From assembly GCA_040508085.1 (NCBI GenBank), contig JBEVNO010000064.1, forward strand, positions 1 to 64,000: a stretch of 64,000 nucleotides of DNA, given 5' to 3'. Origin of the DNA: ZC4RG30 sp040508085. Its GTDB lineage: Bacteria > Pseudomonadota > Gammaproteobacteria > Steroidobacterales > Steroidobacteraceae. The stretch's first letter is position 1; the number at the start of each line of letters is the position of its first letter. This document shows positions 26,355 to 34,439 of the stretch, one piece after another. The notes below the pieces were generated by a model. That model ran no database searches. It worked only from the letters and a program-made list of their open reading frames with translations, and had not been told where the DNA came from. The translations under genes and the position numbers were made by a program.

Positions 26355-27308
26355 TTAATAAGCGCCGAAAAGCGTTTCATACCGCTGGCGGAACTGCGCC
26401 GGCGTGAAGCTGTGGTTCTGCGTGCCGCGCGACTCGATCTTCAGCGAGCCCAGCAGCGAAGCAATGCGTGCGGTCTTCTCCCAGGGCAGCCCATGCAGCA
26501 GCCCGTGCAGCAGGCCCGCGCGGTAGGCATCGCCGCAACCGGTAGGATCGACCACAGCCCGGGCGGGCGCCGGCGGAATCGCCAGCTTGCCGTCGGCGGT
26601 ATACACCGTGGAGCCTTCGCCGCCGTGGGTGACGATCAGCGCGGCCACGCGGGCGGTTACGTCCGCCTCGCTCCAGCCGGTGCGCTCGGCCAGCAGGTTC
26701 CATTCGTATTCGTTGACGGTGACCCAGCTGGCCTGCTCGATGAAGGCTTTCAGGTCTTCGCCGCCGAACATGGGCAGCCCCTGGCCCGGATCGAAGATGA
26801 ACGGGATGCCGGCGGCCGCGAAACCGGCGGCGTGCTGGATCATGCCATCACGGCCGTCCGGCGCCACGATGCCGACCGATACATTCTGCGCATCGGCCAC
26901 TTTATTCAGATGCGAGTGGCCCATCGCGCCGGGATGGAAAGCGGTGATCTGGTTGTTGTCCAGGTCGGTGGTGATGAATGCCTGGCCGGTATGCTCCGCC
27001 GCAACGGTGCGTATGTATTCGCGCGAGATGCCGTGCTGGTCCAGCCATTCGGCATACGTCCCGAAGTCGTGTCCCACCGCGGCCATGATGCAGCCGGAAT
27101 CGCCCATCAGCTTCAGATTCCAGGCGATGTTGCCGGCGCAGCCGCCGAACTCGCGCCGCATCTGCAGCGTCAGGAACGACACATTCAGCATGTGCAGCTT
27201 GTCGGGCAGGATATGGTTCCGGAAATGGTCGTTGAACACCATGATGGTGTCGAACGCCATCGAGCCACAGATCAGCGCCCTGCCGGGCTGGATGACTGGC
27301 TGCTTCAT
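26355..27308 (-). CDS. PfkB-family kinase, probably adenosine kinase
   Basis: A 317-residue ribokinase-fold protein. The glycine-pair region FGGCAGNIAWNL binds the nucleoside sugar, and the catalytic motif DPTGCGDAYRAG carries the base Asp. The family includes adenosine, ribo- and fructokinases. Placement in front of metK and ahcY makes adenosine the most plausible substrate, since AhcY works only if adenosine is removed. The start at 27308 is ATG; a GTG at 27314 overlaps the ferredoxin stop (GTGA) and is a possible alternative. Confidence 0.85.
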   Translation of the reverse strand: MKQPVIQPGRALICGSMAFDTIMVFNDHFRNHILPDKLHMLNVSFLTLQMRREFGGCAGNIAWNLKLMGDSGCIMAAVGHDFGTYAEWLDQHGISREYIRTVAAEHTGQAFITTDLDNNQITAFHPGAMGHSHLNKVADAQNVSVGIVAPDGRDGMIQHAAGFAAAGIPFIFDPGQGLPMFGGEDLKAFIEQASWVTVNEYEWNLLAERTGWSEADVTARVAALIVTHGGEGSTVYTADGKLAIPPAPARAVVDPTGCGDAYRAGLLHGLLHGLPWEKTARIASLLGSLKIESRGTQNHSFTPAQFRQRYETLFGAY

Positions 27309-27310
27309 GC

Positions 27311-27628
27311 TCACTCGTCTTCAGCGATGGTGACCTTCAGGCCCGCAAGCGCTTCCGTGAACTTGATCTGGCACGACAGGCGCGAGCTGCCGGGACGATA
27401 GGTCGACAGGTCCTGCAGCAGGTCCTTCTCGTCCGAATGCTGCGCTGGCAGCTTCGACTGCCATTCCGCGTCCACATAGACATGGCAGGTGGCGCAGGCG
27501 CACATGCCACCACATACCGCCGCCACGCCGTAATCGAGGTCTCGCAGGTTCTCCATCAGCGTGAAGCGGGTGTTGCCGTCCACGTCGTGTTCGTTGCCGT
27601 CGCGATCGATAACCTTGATCAATGCCAT
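27311..27628 (-). CDS. Adrenodoxin/putidaredoxin-type [2Fe-2S] ferredoxin
   Basis: A 105-residue soluble electron carrier. The cluster ligands are Cys39, Cys45, Cys48 and Cys86, the C-x5-C-x2-C...C pattern of adrenodoxin-type ferredoxins; an extra Cys43 lies inside the loop. It has the usual RFTLMENLRD start and an acidic C-terminus. It precedes the kinase and metK genes; a redox partner for a SAM-cycle or oxygenase enzyme is not identifiable here. The FAD-type ferredoxin-NADP reductase at 46.8-47.8 kb could reduce it, but this is a guess. Confidence 0.93.
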   Translation of the reverse strand: MALIKVIDRDGNEHDVDGNTRFTLMENLRDLDYGVAAVCGGMCACATCHVYVDAEWQSKLPAQHSDEKDLLQDLSTYRPGSSRLSCQIKFTEALAGLKVTIAEDE

Positions 27629-27653
27629 GAGGAGCGCGTGCCTTGAGGGGTAA

Positions 27654-27677
27654 GCCCGCCATTTTGCCTGCGCGGGC
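27654..27677 (-). terminator. Weak hairpin after the thiamine-salvage operon
   Basis: GCCCGC and GCGGGC, 6 bp with a 12-base loop, between the last PnuC gene and the ferredoxin gene. No T-run follows, so rho-independent termination is not assured; it may only slow or bound the upstream transcript. Confidence 0.3.
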
Positions 27678-27699
27678 AGTCACTATCCAGCACATTGCG

Positions 27700-28302
27700 T
27701 CACAGCCCTCGCAGGCCCCCGCGCCAGCTTTTCCACCATGCCAGGAAGCCCACGCCGGCAATGCCCAGATAGAAGACATATAGCAGCGCCACCCCTGCCA
27801 GCCCCTGCGACAGGAACAGATAGAGGGAGATAACGTCCACCACGAACCAGTACAGCCAGTTCTCCAGATAGACCCTGGCTGTCATCCACGTGGCTGTCAG
27901 GCCCATGCAGGCCACCAGGGAATCCACGAACGGGAAGTCCGACTCCCCGGCCAGCAGCAGTGACAGACCGGCAGCCAGCAGCAGGCAGCCCGCCACGGCC
28001 AGCGCATGGCCGCGCCAGTGCCAGGTAGTGACCGGTTTGCGCTGTGCGCTCCCCGACCAGCTGCGCCACCCATAAATGGCGGCCAGCACATAGAACGATT
28101 GCAGCAGCGCCTGCATGGGGAGGCGGCTGCGCGCCGCGAGCACGGCCAGGATGCCGGCGCTGATGGCGCTGAAGATCCAGCCGATGCGGCGCCGGCGCAT
28201 GATGGCGATGATGTAGATGACGCCGGTGATAACTGCCAGCCACGCTGCAGGGCCCATCCCCTGCAGGTCGAGCCAGGTACTTGCCAGGAACTCTCCGGTC
28301 AT
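27700..28302 (-). CDS. PnuC/PnuT-family transporter, copy 1
   Basis: A 200-residue inner-membrane protein with six or seven helices and the family motif LENWLYWFVVD near 144-154, preceded by the conserved W in GWRSWSG. PnuC proteins import nicotinamide riboside, and the related PnuT imports thiamine. The TPP riboswitch at the head of the operon, the TonB receptor and the thiamine-binding protein make thiamine the likely substrate. Translation is coupled to the kinase gene by a 4-base overlap (ATGA). Confidence 0.85.
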   Translation of the reverse strand: MTGEFLASTWLDLQGMGPAAWLAVITGVIYIIAIMRRRRIGWIFSAISAGILAVLAARSRLPMQALLQSFYVLAAIYGWRSWSGSAQRKPVTTWHWRGHALAVAGCLLLAAGLSLLLAGESDFPFVDSLVACMGLTATWMTARVYLENWLYWFVVDVISLYLFLSQGLAGVALLYVFYLGIAGVGFLAWWKSWRGGLRGL

Positions 28303-29045
28303 CCCCCATTGTGCCCATGCAGCCGCGCCCACAGTGCATTGAGCACGCTGAACAGGCGCCGCTGCAGTTCCAGACGCTGCTGCGCTGCGCCCTGCAAATT
28401 GAGGTGGGCCAGCAGGCGCGGCAGTTGCAGCTGCAGCTGGGGATAGTAGGCCGTCAGGCAAGCGAGATCCCAGGTGGCGTCTGCCCGCTGCGCGTACTCC
28501 CAGTCCACCAGCACCGGCGCCGGTCCCAGCATGTTGGCGACGACCAGATCGCCGTGAACCAGCACGGGCGGCGCCCCGTGCGCCGCGATTTCGCTGGCCA
28601 GCGATTCGACCAGATCCGCACATTGCGACAACGGCCGCGCTGCCGCGGCACCCTGCGCGGCCAGCTGTTGCAGGTAGCCGCGGGCGATGCCTGCAGCGTC
28701 CACCACGGGCAGCTCCTCGGGAACAGGCAGGGCGTGCAGCCGCACGAGCTGCTCCGCCAGCGCATCAAGCCGGGCGGCATCCTGCAGGTCAGCCACGCTC
28801 CACACCGGCAGCTCCAGGAACTCCATCAGCAGCCACTGGCCGCGCGCGTCCGCCGCGACCACCCGGGGAGCAAGACCTGCCGCCGCAGCGGCCTGCTGCG
28901 CGTGCAGTTCGGTGACTGCTGCAGAACCCGGCCGGTCGATGGGAGCCGCGCGACTGCGCCACACGAACCGCCCCAGGCGTGTGTCCACCCGCAGCACCAG
29001 ATTGCGGCCGCCGCCAGGCAAGGCGTACACCGCCTGCGGGGGCAT
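28299..29045 (-). CDS. APH/choline-kinase-fold phosphotransferase, probable thiamine kinase
   Basis: A 248-residue kinase-like protein. The catalytic loop VHGDLVVANML and the metal-binding LVDWEYA are those of the APH superfamily, which includes choline, aminoglycoside and thiamine (ThiK) kinases. It sits between two PnuC-type transporters in a TPP-riboswitch operon, so phosphorylation of imported thiamine, trapping it in the cell, is the most plausible job. The start at 29045 is the first ATG; a GTG at 29081 is possible. The N-terminal ATP-binding part is short compared with typical relatives. Confidence 0.78.
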   Translation of the reverse strand: MPPQAVYALPGGGRNLVLRVDTRLGRFVWRSRAAPIDRPGSAAVTELHAQQAAAAAGLAPRVVAADARGQWLLMEFLELPVWSVADLQDAARLDALAEQLVRLHALPVPEELPVVDAAGIARGYLQQLAAQGAAAARPLSQCADLVESLASEIAAHGAPPVLVHGDLVVANMLGPAPVLVDWEYAQRADATWDLACLTAYYPQLQLQLPRLLAHLNLQGAAQQRLELQRRLFSVLNALWARLHGHNGG

Positions 29046-29089
29046 TCCCGACTCGCAGCCCGGAATGCACGACCGCACTTCGGGGGGAA

Positions 29090-29695
29090 TCAGGCCCGGG
29101 TCGGCTGGCGGTAGCTGTGCAGCCATGTACGGAAACCCGCGCCTGCAATGACCAGGTAGAGCACGAACAACGCCGCCGTGAACACCAGCCCCTGGGCTGC
29201 ATAGAGGAACACCAGCACGCTGTCGATGGCGATCCAGTACAGCCAGTTCTCCAGCTTCACACGCGCCGTGAGCCAGGTAGCGAGCAGGCTGCCGATGGTG
29301 GTGGCCGAATCCAGGTACGGCCATGCCGCCTGGGTCTCCGTGGCCAGCAACCGCGCCAGCGCGGCGGCCATTGCCAGCACCAGAAGGACGGCAGCCACGT
29401 GCAGGCGCCACGACCAGGTGGAAATGCGCGGCTGCTCGCCGGCGCGCGACCAGTGCACCCAGCCGTATACCGACATGCCGACGTAGTAGACCTGCAGGCC
29501 CGCCTGCATCGGCAGCGCCGCGCGCGCAAACAGCCACGTGTAGAGCAGCGCGCCGAAGCCGCCCGCCACCCACGCCCAGCGGCTGCGGCGGCGGATCAGC
29601 AGGATGTAAGCCAGCCCCAGCAAGACCGCCACGCCCTCCGGCAAGGTGGTGGCGCGCAGGCCGTCCAGCAGCCGCTGCAGCAGCAGCTCAGGCAT
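29090..29695 (-). CDS. PnuC/PnuT-family transporter, copy 2
   Basis: A 201-residue paralogue of the other PnuC-type protein in this operon, with the same helix pattern and the motif LENWLYWIAID. The two share order and motif but are clearly divergent in sequence, so this is not a recent duplication. Its first 8 bases overlap the end of the YkoF-like gene. Together with the second copy it may transport thiamine and a related precursor such as HMP or hydroxyethylthiazole. The substrate split is a guess. Confidence 0.83.
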   Translation of the reverse strand: MPELLLQRLLDGLRATTLPEGVAVLLGLAYILLIRRRSRWAWVAGGFGALLYTWLFARAALPMQAGLQVYYVGMSVYGWVHWSRAGEQPRISTWSWRLHVAAVLLVLAMAAALARLLATETQAAWPYLDSATTIGSLLATWLTARVKLENWLYWIAIDSVLVFLYAAQGLVFTAALFVLYLVIAGAGFRTWLHSYRQPTRA

Positions 29696-29945
29696 CCGGC
29701 AGCAGCGTGTAGTTGCCGATGAACTTGGTCACGAATATCGCCTTGCCGCTGGCCGCGAAGCTGGTGGCCATCTCCTGCCGCAGCACCTCGAAGATGCGGT
29801 CGTGGTCGCCGAACACCTGGGTGCTGAGATGATTGGTGATGACGTGCAGCCCGGCATGCGCATTCAGCCGTGCGATGAACTCCTTGATGAAGGGGATATA
29901 TTCATCGTGCAGTGGATACAGGCTGATCTCGACGGCGATTTCCAT
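29688..29945 (-). CDS. YkoF/MTH1187-like thiamine-binding protein
   Basis: An 85-residue protein of the small thiamine-binding (YkoF-like, DUF77) family, which binds thiamine or HMP as a ferredoxin-like dimer. Seen are the opening MEIAVEISLYPL, the motif ITNHLSTQVFGD, and the closing GKAIFVTKFIGNY. The start at 29945 was chosen over the ATG 6 bases upstream because AAGGA is then 7 bases away. It follows the TonB receptor gene at 17 bases and precedes the transporter. It may carry thiamine between receptor and transporter or act in the cytoplasm; no signal peptide is visible. Confidence 0.8.
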   Translation of the reverse strand: MEIAVEISLYPLHDEYIPFIKEFIARLNAHAGLHVITNHLSTQVFGDHDRIFEVLRQEMATSFAASGKAIFVTKFIGNYTLLPDA

Positions 29946-29962
29946 ATGCATGTCCTTGGCGG

Positions 29963-32095
29963 TCAGAAACTGAACGTGGCGGTAACGCCCCACTGGCGCG
30001 CGTCACCCTTCTGGGTATAGAGCTTCGGCTCCCAGTCCGGCGGTTCGTTCGAGAAGAAGAAGCCGCGCACGGCGTAGTCCTCGTCGAACACATTGCGTAC
30101 CCAGCCATACAGGCTCCAGCGCGCCTGCTCGTAGCCGAATTTCACATGCGTCAGCGAGTAGGCCTGCGACCTGCGGTCGTGGTCGGTGGGCACGTCGAAA
30201 TAGAACGCATCCATTGCGGTCACGTCCACGCGCGCGAACACACCGGCAGGGTTGCGCCACGTGACATTGACGGCTGCGCTGTAACCCGGTGCATGCGCCT
30301 GTTCGCGTGAGGCCACCGGATTGCCCTCTGCGTCAACGCCGCCACCCGAACGCGTGCGCAACAGGCCGAGCGAACCGCCGACCTGCAGCTGCGGTGTCAG
30401 TACGTACTGGATGCTGGCCTCGAGCCCCGCGCTGTAGCCCTTCGGCAGGTTGCCGGTGATGAACACATAGGTATTCGGGTCGGTGGGATCAAGCTGGCTG
30501 CCCGTGCGCACCTGCTGGTCCTTGCGCCACTGGTAGAACAGCGCCAGTTCGGCATGGCCGCGCCCATCCGGCAGCCGCGTCTTGAGCCCGGTCTCCAGGT
30601 TCCACAGGTATTCCGGATCGTAGCGCCGGCTGGCCTCGGGCACCGCGCCCAGATTGAATCCACCCGCCTTGTAACCCCGCGACAGCAACCCGTAGCCGGT
30701 CACGCCATCGCTGATCGTCTTGCTGAGCGACAGCTGCCCGCCCAGCATGCGGTCACGCGCTGCAAGATCGGACGCGCGCGGCTCGCCTCCCACGGTCCCG
30801 TCGTCGCGATAACGGCCACGTCGCTGCTCGGCGCGCAGGCCAGCGGTCCAGTTCCAGGTGGGCGCGAGTACGCCGTTCAGCTGTCCGAACAGCGCCAGGT
30901 TGGTGGCGCGATAGCGGTTGTCGAGCGTGTCCTCACTGGCGTCAACCGGCAGACCCGGGTCGGCGTAGGCCCCGCTGGCGAAATCCTTGCCGCGCTCGAC
31001 CAGCCGCAACGCGTATGCACCCGCGAGCCAGGCGATGTGCCCGTCTGCGCCGCTGTCGGGCGATGCCAGCCGCAGCTCCAGGCTGCCCGTTTCGCGGCGG
31101 CGGCCGGCGCTGTTGAAATACTCATAGGTGTAAGGCGCCCAGCTCGCGCTGTTGCCCCAGTCGCTGTCGAAACTGTTGCGGCTGTCCGAATTGGCGTAGC
31201 TCGCAATCGTCGTCAGTGTGTTCGAGCCGAGCTCCCCGCTGGTCACGCGCAGTGATGCGCCGGTGGCGCGCTGTGCGTCCTTGCCGGGCTGGTCGGAAAG
31301 CGTGGTGCGGGAGTTGTCGATGGCGAAGGCGTCATAGCCATTGTCGATATCGGCGTGCAGGAAGGTGAAATCCAGCTGCGTCGATTCACCGGCCTGCGTG
31401 TGCCATTTCAGGCGGGCGGTGAGCTCGTCGCGGTCATTGGTATCGCGCCCGAGCCATGCGTTGTGCATGAAGCCATCGCTGGCATATCTCTGCACGGACA
31501 GGCGCCAGGCGGAGTTCAGCGCCTGCACGGGCCCCGTGGCAGTGGCGCCGACCGCCCGCGTGCCGTAATCACCGCCGGTGGCCTCCAGCGAATAGCCCGC
31601 CTCCGGCTGCGGCTCATTGCTGCGCACGACAATCAGGCCCGCCAGCGCGTTGGCACCGTACTGTGTGCCCTGCGGCCCGCGCAGCACTTCGACCTGCTGC
31701 AGGTCGAACAGCGTCGCCGGCATGCCCAGGCCGCTGAAATCCATGTCATCGATGAGGAAGCCGACGGAAGGGTTGGGCGCCCCCTCATATTGTTCCCGCT
31801 CGCCGATGCCGCGGATCTGGAAGTAACGGGGGCGCGACGTGCCGCCGGCCCAGTTCAGGTTCGGCACCAGGCCGAGCACATCCTGGAAGTGCTGCTGGCC
31901 GGCATCGCGCAGGGTGCGCTCATCCAGCACGGTCACGCTGCTGGCCACCTGCTCCAGGGCCTGCGGGCGCAAGGTGCCCGTGACGATCACCTCATCGAGG
32001 ATGTCCTCTGCCGCGTGGGCATCGGGACACATCGTCATGGCAAGGGTTGTCACGGCCGCGGCCATGACGGGGGAATACGCGCGGAATAGCTGCAT
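29963..32095 (-). CDS. TonB-dependent receptor, probable thiamine uptake
   Basis: A 710-residue outer-membrane receptor with a signal peptide (about 1-28), a TonB-box-like DEVIVTG segment at 34-40, a plug domain (RGIGEREQYEG, QVEVLRGPQGTQYG) and a beta barrel ending in TFSF. The plug and barrel are of ordinary length. The gene is the first of the TPP-riboswitch operon, and its ribosome binding site is part of the riboswitch. So it should be made only when thiamine diphosphate is low, which supports a role in taking up thiamine. Direct binding evidence is absent. Confidence 0.9.
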   Translation of the reverse strand: MQLFRAYSPVMAAAVTTLAMTMCPDAHAAEDILDEVIVTGTLRPQALEQVASSVTVLDERTLRDAGQQHFQDVLGLVPNLNWAGGTSRPRYFQIRGIGEREQYEGAPNPSVGFLIDDMDFSGLGMPATLFDLQQVEVLRGPQGTQYGANALAGLIVVRSNEPQPEAGYSLEATGGDYGTRAVGATATGPVQALNSAWRLSVQRYASDGFMHNAWLGRDTNDRDELTARLKWHTQAGESTQLDFTFLHADIDNGYDAFAIDNSRTTLSDQPGKDAQRATGASLRVTSGELGSNTLTTIASYANSDSRNSFDSDWGNSASWAPYTYEYFNSAGRRRETGSLELRLASPDSGADGHIAWLAGAYALRLVERGKDFASGAYADPGLPVDASEDTLDNRYRATNLALFGQLNGVLAPTWNWTAGLRAEQRRGRYRDDGTVGGEPRASDLAARDRMLGGQLSLSKTISDGVTGYGLLSRGYKAGGFNLGAVPEASRRYDPEYLWNLETGLKTRLPDGRGHAELALFYQWRKDQQVRTGSQLDPTDPNTYVFITGNLPKGYSAGLEASIQYVLTPQLQVGGSLGLLRTRSGGGVDAEGNPVASREQAHAPGYSAAVNVTWRNPAGVFARVDVTAMDAFYFDVPTDHDRRSQAYSLTHVKFGYEQARWSLYGWVRNVFDEDYAVRGFFFSNEPPDWEPKLYTQKGDARQWGVTATFSF

Positions 32096-32098
32096 CGA

Positions 32099-32189
32099 CC
32101 TGCTCCTTTCGCCGGTACTAACCGGATCAAGTTCAACGGGTTCGCCGTGTTGGCGTCTCAGGCTCCGTATGGAGCCACCCCTGGGCAGG
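32099..32189 (-). ncRNA. TPP (Thi-box) riboswitch
   Basis: On the minus strand the leader shows CCTGC (P1 5'), CAGGGGTGG, CTGAGA after the P3 loop, AACCCGTTGAACTTGATC and GGTTAGTACCGGCG, all conserved blocks of the TPP aptamer, then GCAGG closing P1. The ribosome binding site AAAGGAG (32104-32110) lies beside and partly within the 3' strand of P1, only 3 bases before the receptor ATG. Aptamer folding with TPP should hide it directly, shutting off translation without a separate expression platform. Confidence 0.95.
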
Positions 32190-32243
32190 CGCTATGGTAG
32201 CGTTGCGGAGTCGGAACACAAGCACGAAGCGCAATAACTGACT

Positions 32244-33143
32244 GTGTCACGCATCATCCGCATCTTCTTCGTCGACGCATTCACCGACACGGCGGGGCGC
32301 GGCAATCCTGCGGCGGTGGCGCTCGACGCCGACCAGCTCACTGAAGTACAGATGCAGGACATCGCACGTGAGCAGCACATCGGCGACTGGGCCTTCGTGC
32401 TGTCGCCCTCCTCCTCCGAAGTCGACCTCGACGTGCGCTTCTTCAGTCCGCGCAGGGAACTGCCGTTCGTGGGTCATGCCACGCTCGCGCTGCATGCCGT
32501 GCTGGCGCGCATCGATCCGCGGCCTGTGCGCCGCCAGCAGGGCCAGAGCGGCGTAGTCGAGGTGCGCACGCTGCCGGAACCTGCCAGCTTCGCGATCCGC
32601 CAGCCGGCACCTGCTCTCGGGCGCCTGCCTGCCGCCACTGAACTGGGCGATGTACTGGCGTTGCTGGACCTCACGTCGGCCGACCTTGACCCGCGCTGTC
32701 CACCGCGCATCGCCGGCGGCGCCAGCACGCGCCTGCTGCTGGGCCTGCGTGATGGCGCGGCCCTCGACCGGGTGCGACCGCAGCTGTCGGGGCTGGCGGC
32801 CATGTCGGCACGACTCGGCGCGCAGGGCTATTTCCTGTTCGTGCTGCGCAACCACCTCGGCTCACCGGGCACGGAATCGCGCATGTTCTGTCCCGCCATC
32901 GGCATCGATGAAGACCCGGTCAGTGGCAATGCGCACGCCATGCTGGGCGTGTACCTGCATGAGCTGGGTCTGCTGCCTACCCGCAGCCGCGCGGCGCAGT
33001 TCGTCGGCCAGCAAGGCCGGCACCTGGGTCGCGACGGCGAGGTGCAGGTGGTGCTTGAGCTGGATGCAGCCGGTCGTGCGGTGAACGTGGAGATCGCGGG
33101 CAAGGCGGTGATCGTGTCCGCCTCGCAGCTCACACTGGCTTGA
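32244..33143 (+). CDS. PhzF-family isomerase-like protein with Asp at the catalytic-acid position
   Basis: A 299-residue PhzF/DHHA isomerase-fold protein: FVDAFTDTAGRGNPAAV at the start, RFFSPRRELPFVGHATLA in the first half, and EDPVSGNAHAMLG in the second. The catalytic Glu usually lies in an SETAF segment; here the matching region is GDWAFV, so Asp48 replaces it. The start is GTG at 32244. The gene is divergent from the thiamine operon and its end overlaps the carbonic anhydrase gene by 14 bases. Substrates of most PhzF relatives are unknown. Confidence 0.85.
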   Translation: MSRIIRIFFVDAFTDTAGRGNPAAVALDADQLTEVQMQDIAREQHIGDWAFVLSPSSSEVDLDVRFFSPRRELPFVGHATLALHAVLARIDPRPVRRQQGQSGVVEVRTLPEPASFAIRQPAPALGRLPAATELGDVLALLDLTSADLDPRCPPRIAGGASTRLLLGLRDGAALDRVRPQLSGLAAMSARLGAQGYFLFVLRNHLGSPGTESRMFCPAIGIDEDPVSGNAHAMLGVYLHELGLLPTRSRAAQFVGQQGRHLGRDGEVQVVLELDAAGRAVNVEIAGKAVIVSASQLTLA

Positions 33144-33648
33144 GCTTGCTGGCGTATTCGCGCGCCTTCATGCGGTAGGCCTCGTTTCCTTTCACGATCC
33201 ATTCCAGATCGCGCGCCTCGACCTGCCGTACCACTTTGGCGGGCGAACCGAACACCACGGAACCGGGCGGGATCTGCGTACGCGGCGTGACCAGTGAACC
33301 CGCACCGATCAGTGACCCCGCGCCGATACGCACCCCATCCAGTACCGTCGCCCGGTTGCCGATCAGCGACCCATCGCCGATGGTGCAACCGTGCAGCAGC
33401 ACGCCGTGCCCGATGGTGACCTGGTTGCCGAGCACCACCGGCGCGCCCGGATCGACATGAATGATGCTGCCATCCTGCACATTGGTGCCGGCGCCGACAT
33501 GGATCCAGTCATTGTCGCCGCGCAGCACTGCGCCGAACCAGATGCTGGATTCGTGCCCGAGCTGCACTGAGCCGATGACATCGGCACTGGGAGCGACGAA
33601 GTAGTCACCGTCGGCCAGCAGATGGCGATCGCCGTAGGAATAGATCAT
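33130..33648 (-). CDS. Gamma carbonic anhydrase family protein
   Basis: A 172-residue left-handed beta-helix trimer protein. The metal-binding histidines are His64 (SIIHVD), His81 (TIGHG) and His86 (LLHGC), and repeated hexapeptides such as IGAGSL and IGNRAT build the helix. Such proteins hydrate CO2 or are inactive relatives (YrdA, CaiE). It follows the hydrolase-like gene with a 4-base overlap (ATGA). Activity cannot be judged from sequence alone. Confidence 0.92.
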   Translation of the reverse strand: MIYSYGDRHLLADGDYFVAPSADVIGSVQLGHESSIWFGAVLRGDNDWIHVGAGTNVQDGSIIHVDPGAPVVLGNQVTIGHGVLLHGCTIGDGSLIGNRATVLDGVRIGAGSLIGAGSLVTPRTQIPPGSVVFGSPAKVVRQVEARDLEWIVKGNEAYRMKAREYASKLKPV

Positions 33649-34439
33649 TGCAGGTGCCCTGGCACGATGTCGTCCAGGCCGCCGTCCCCGATGGCCGGTG
33701 CCTGGTCGTTGAGTCCGCGCAGAATGATATTGGGAATCCTCGTATCGCGGGATGCTTCGCCGGCCCACGCCAGCACGGCGAGGCCGCGCCGCGGCGCCAG
33801 CCACAGCCGCAGGCCGGGTTGCAGATCGAACCACACCGCATCGCGGGCCAGCAACGGTTCATCGCCCTGCCATGGGGCAGGTGACCGCGCTGCCAGCAGC
33901 TGGCGGACAGCGTCGACGGCAACGATCCGCTCGCCGCGATAGGCGCCCTGGCCCAGCAGCAGGTCACCGAGCCGCATCCAGTCGTCCAGCCGCGCCTGCA
34001 GGCGGGGTTCTTCGCCCTGGCCCAGCAGCCATGCGTCGTTGGCGCCCAGCGGCACCCAGATCCGCTCGGAGATCAGCGCGGCGCTGGCAGCATCGCCGCG
34101 CAGCGCCGGATCAGCCTGCACCCGCGCCAAGTGCAGCAGCGCAGCCCCTAGTTCGCCGCCGTCCAGCTGCTGCCGGCCGTCGCCTGCAGTGAAGTGTTCG
34201 AAGATGCGATGCCCGTGTCGATGCACTATCAGCGCCCGCCACCGCTGCTGCGCCGCTGCATCCTGTGCCGCGAGCAATGCGGCAGGCGCGACGGACTCCG
34301 CGTCCGCGGTGGCGCGTGCCAGTGCCGCGGGTGCACCCGCGATGCGTTGCCGCGGCGGCTGCGAAAACCACAGCAGGCCCGCGCCCGCGACGGCCACTGC
34401 CAGCGCCACGCCCACGCCTGTCTTCAGCATGTTTTTCAC
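33645..34439 (-). CDS. Degenerate serine-hydrolase-like (beta-lactamase fold) protein
   Basis: A 264-residue protein with one N-terminal helix (residues 8-26), so probably membrane-anchored or exported. Part of it recalls class C beta-lactamase/esterase relatives: ERIWVPLGANDAWL and DDWMRLGDLLLGQGAYRGERIV resemble the region after the active site in that family. No SxxK or YxN motif is found where they should be, and residues 75-105 hold GGELGAALLHLA instead. So it is either inactive or uses another mechanism. It is coupled by 4-base overlaps to both the ABC gene and the carbonic anhydrase gene. Confidence 0.6.
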   Translation of the reverse strand: MKNMLKTGVGVALAVAVAGAGLLWFSQPPRQRIAGAPAALARATADAESVAPAALLAAQDAAAQQRWRALIVHRHGHRIFEHFTAGDGRQQLDGGELGAALLHLARVQADPALRGDAASAALISERIWVPLGANDAWLLGQGEEPRLQARLDDWMRLGDLLLGQGAYRGERIVAVDAVRQLLAARSPAPWQGDEPLLARDAVWFDLQPGLRLWLAPRRGLAVLAWAGEASRDTRIPNIILRGLNDQAPAIGDGGLDDIVPGHLQ

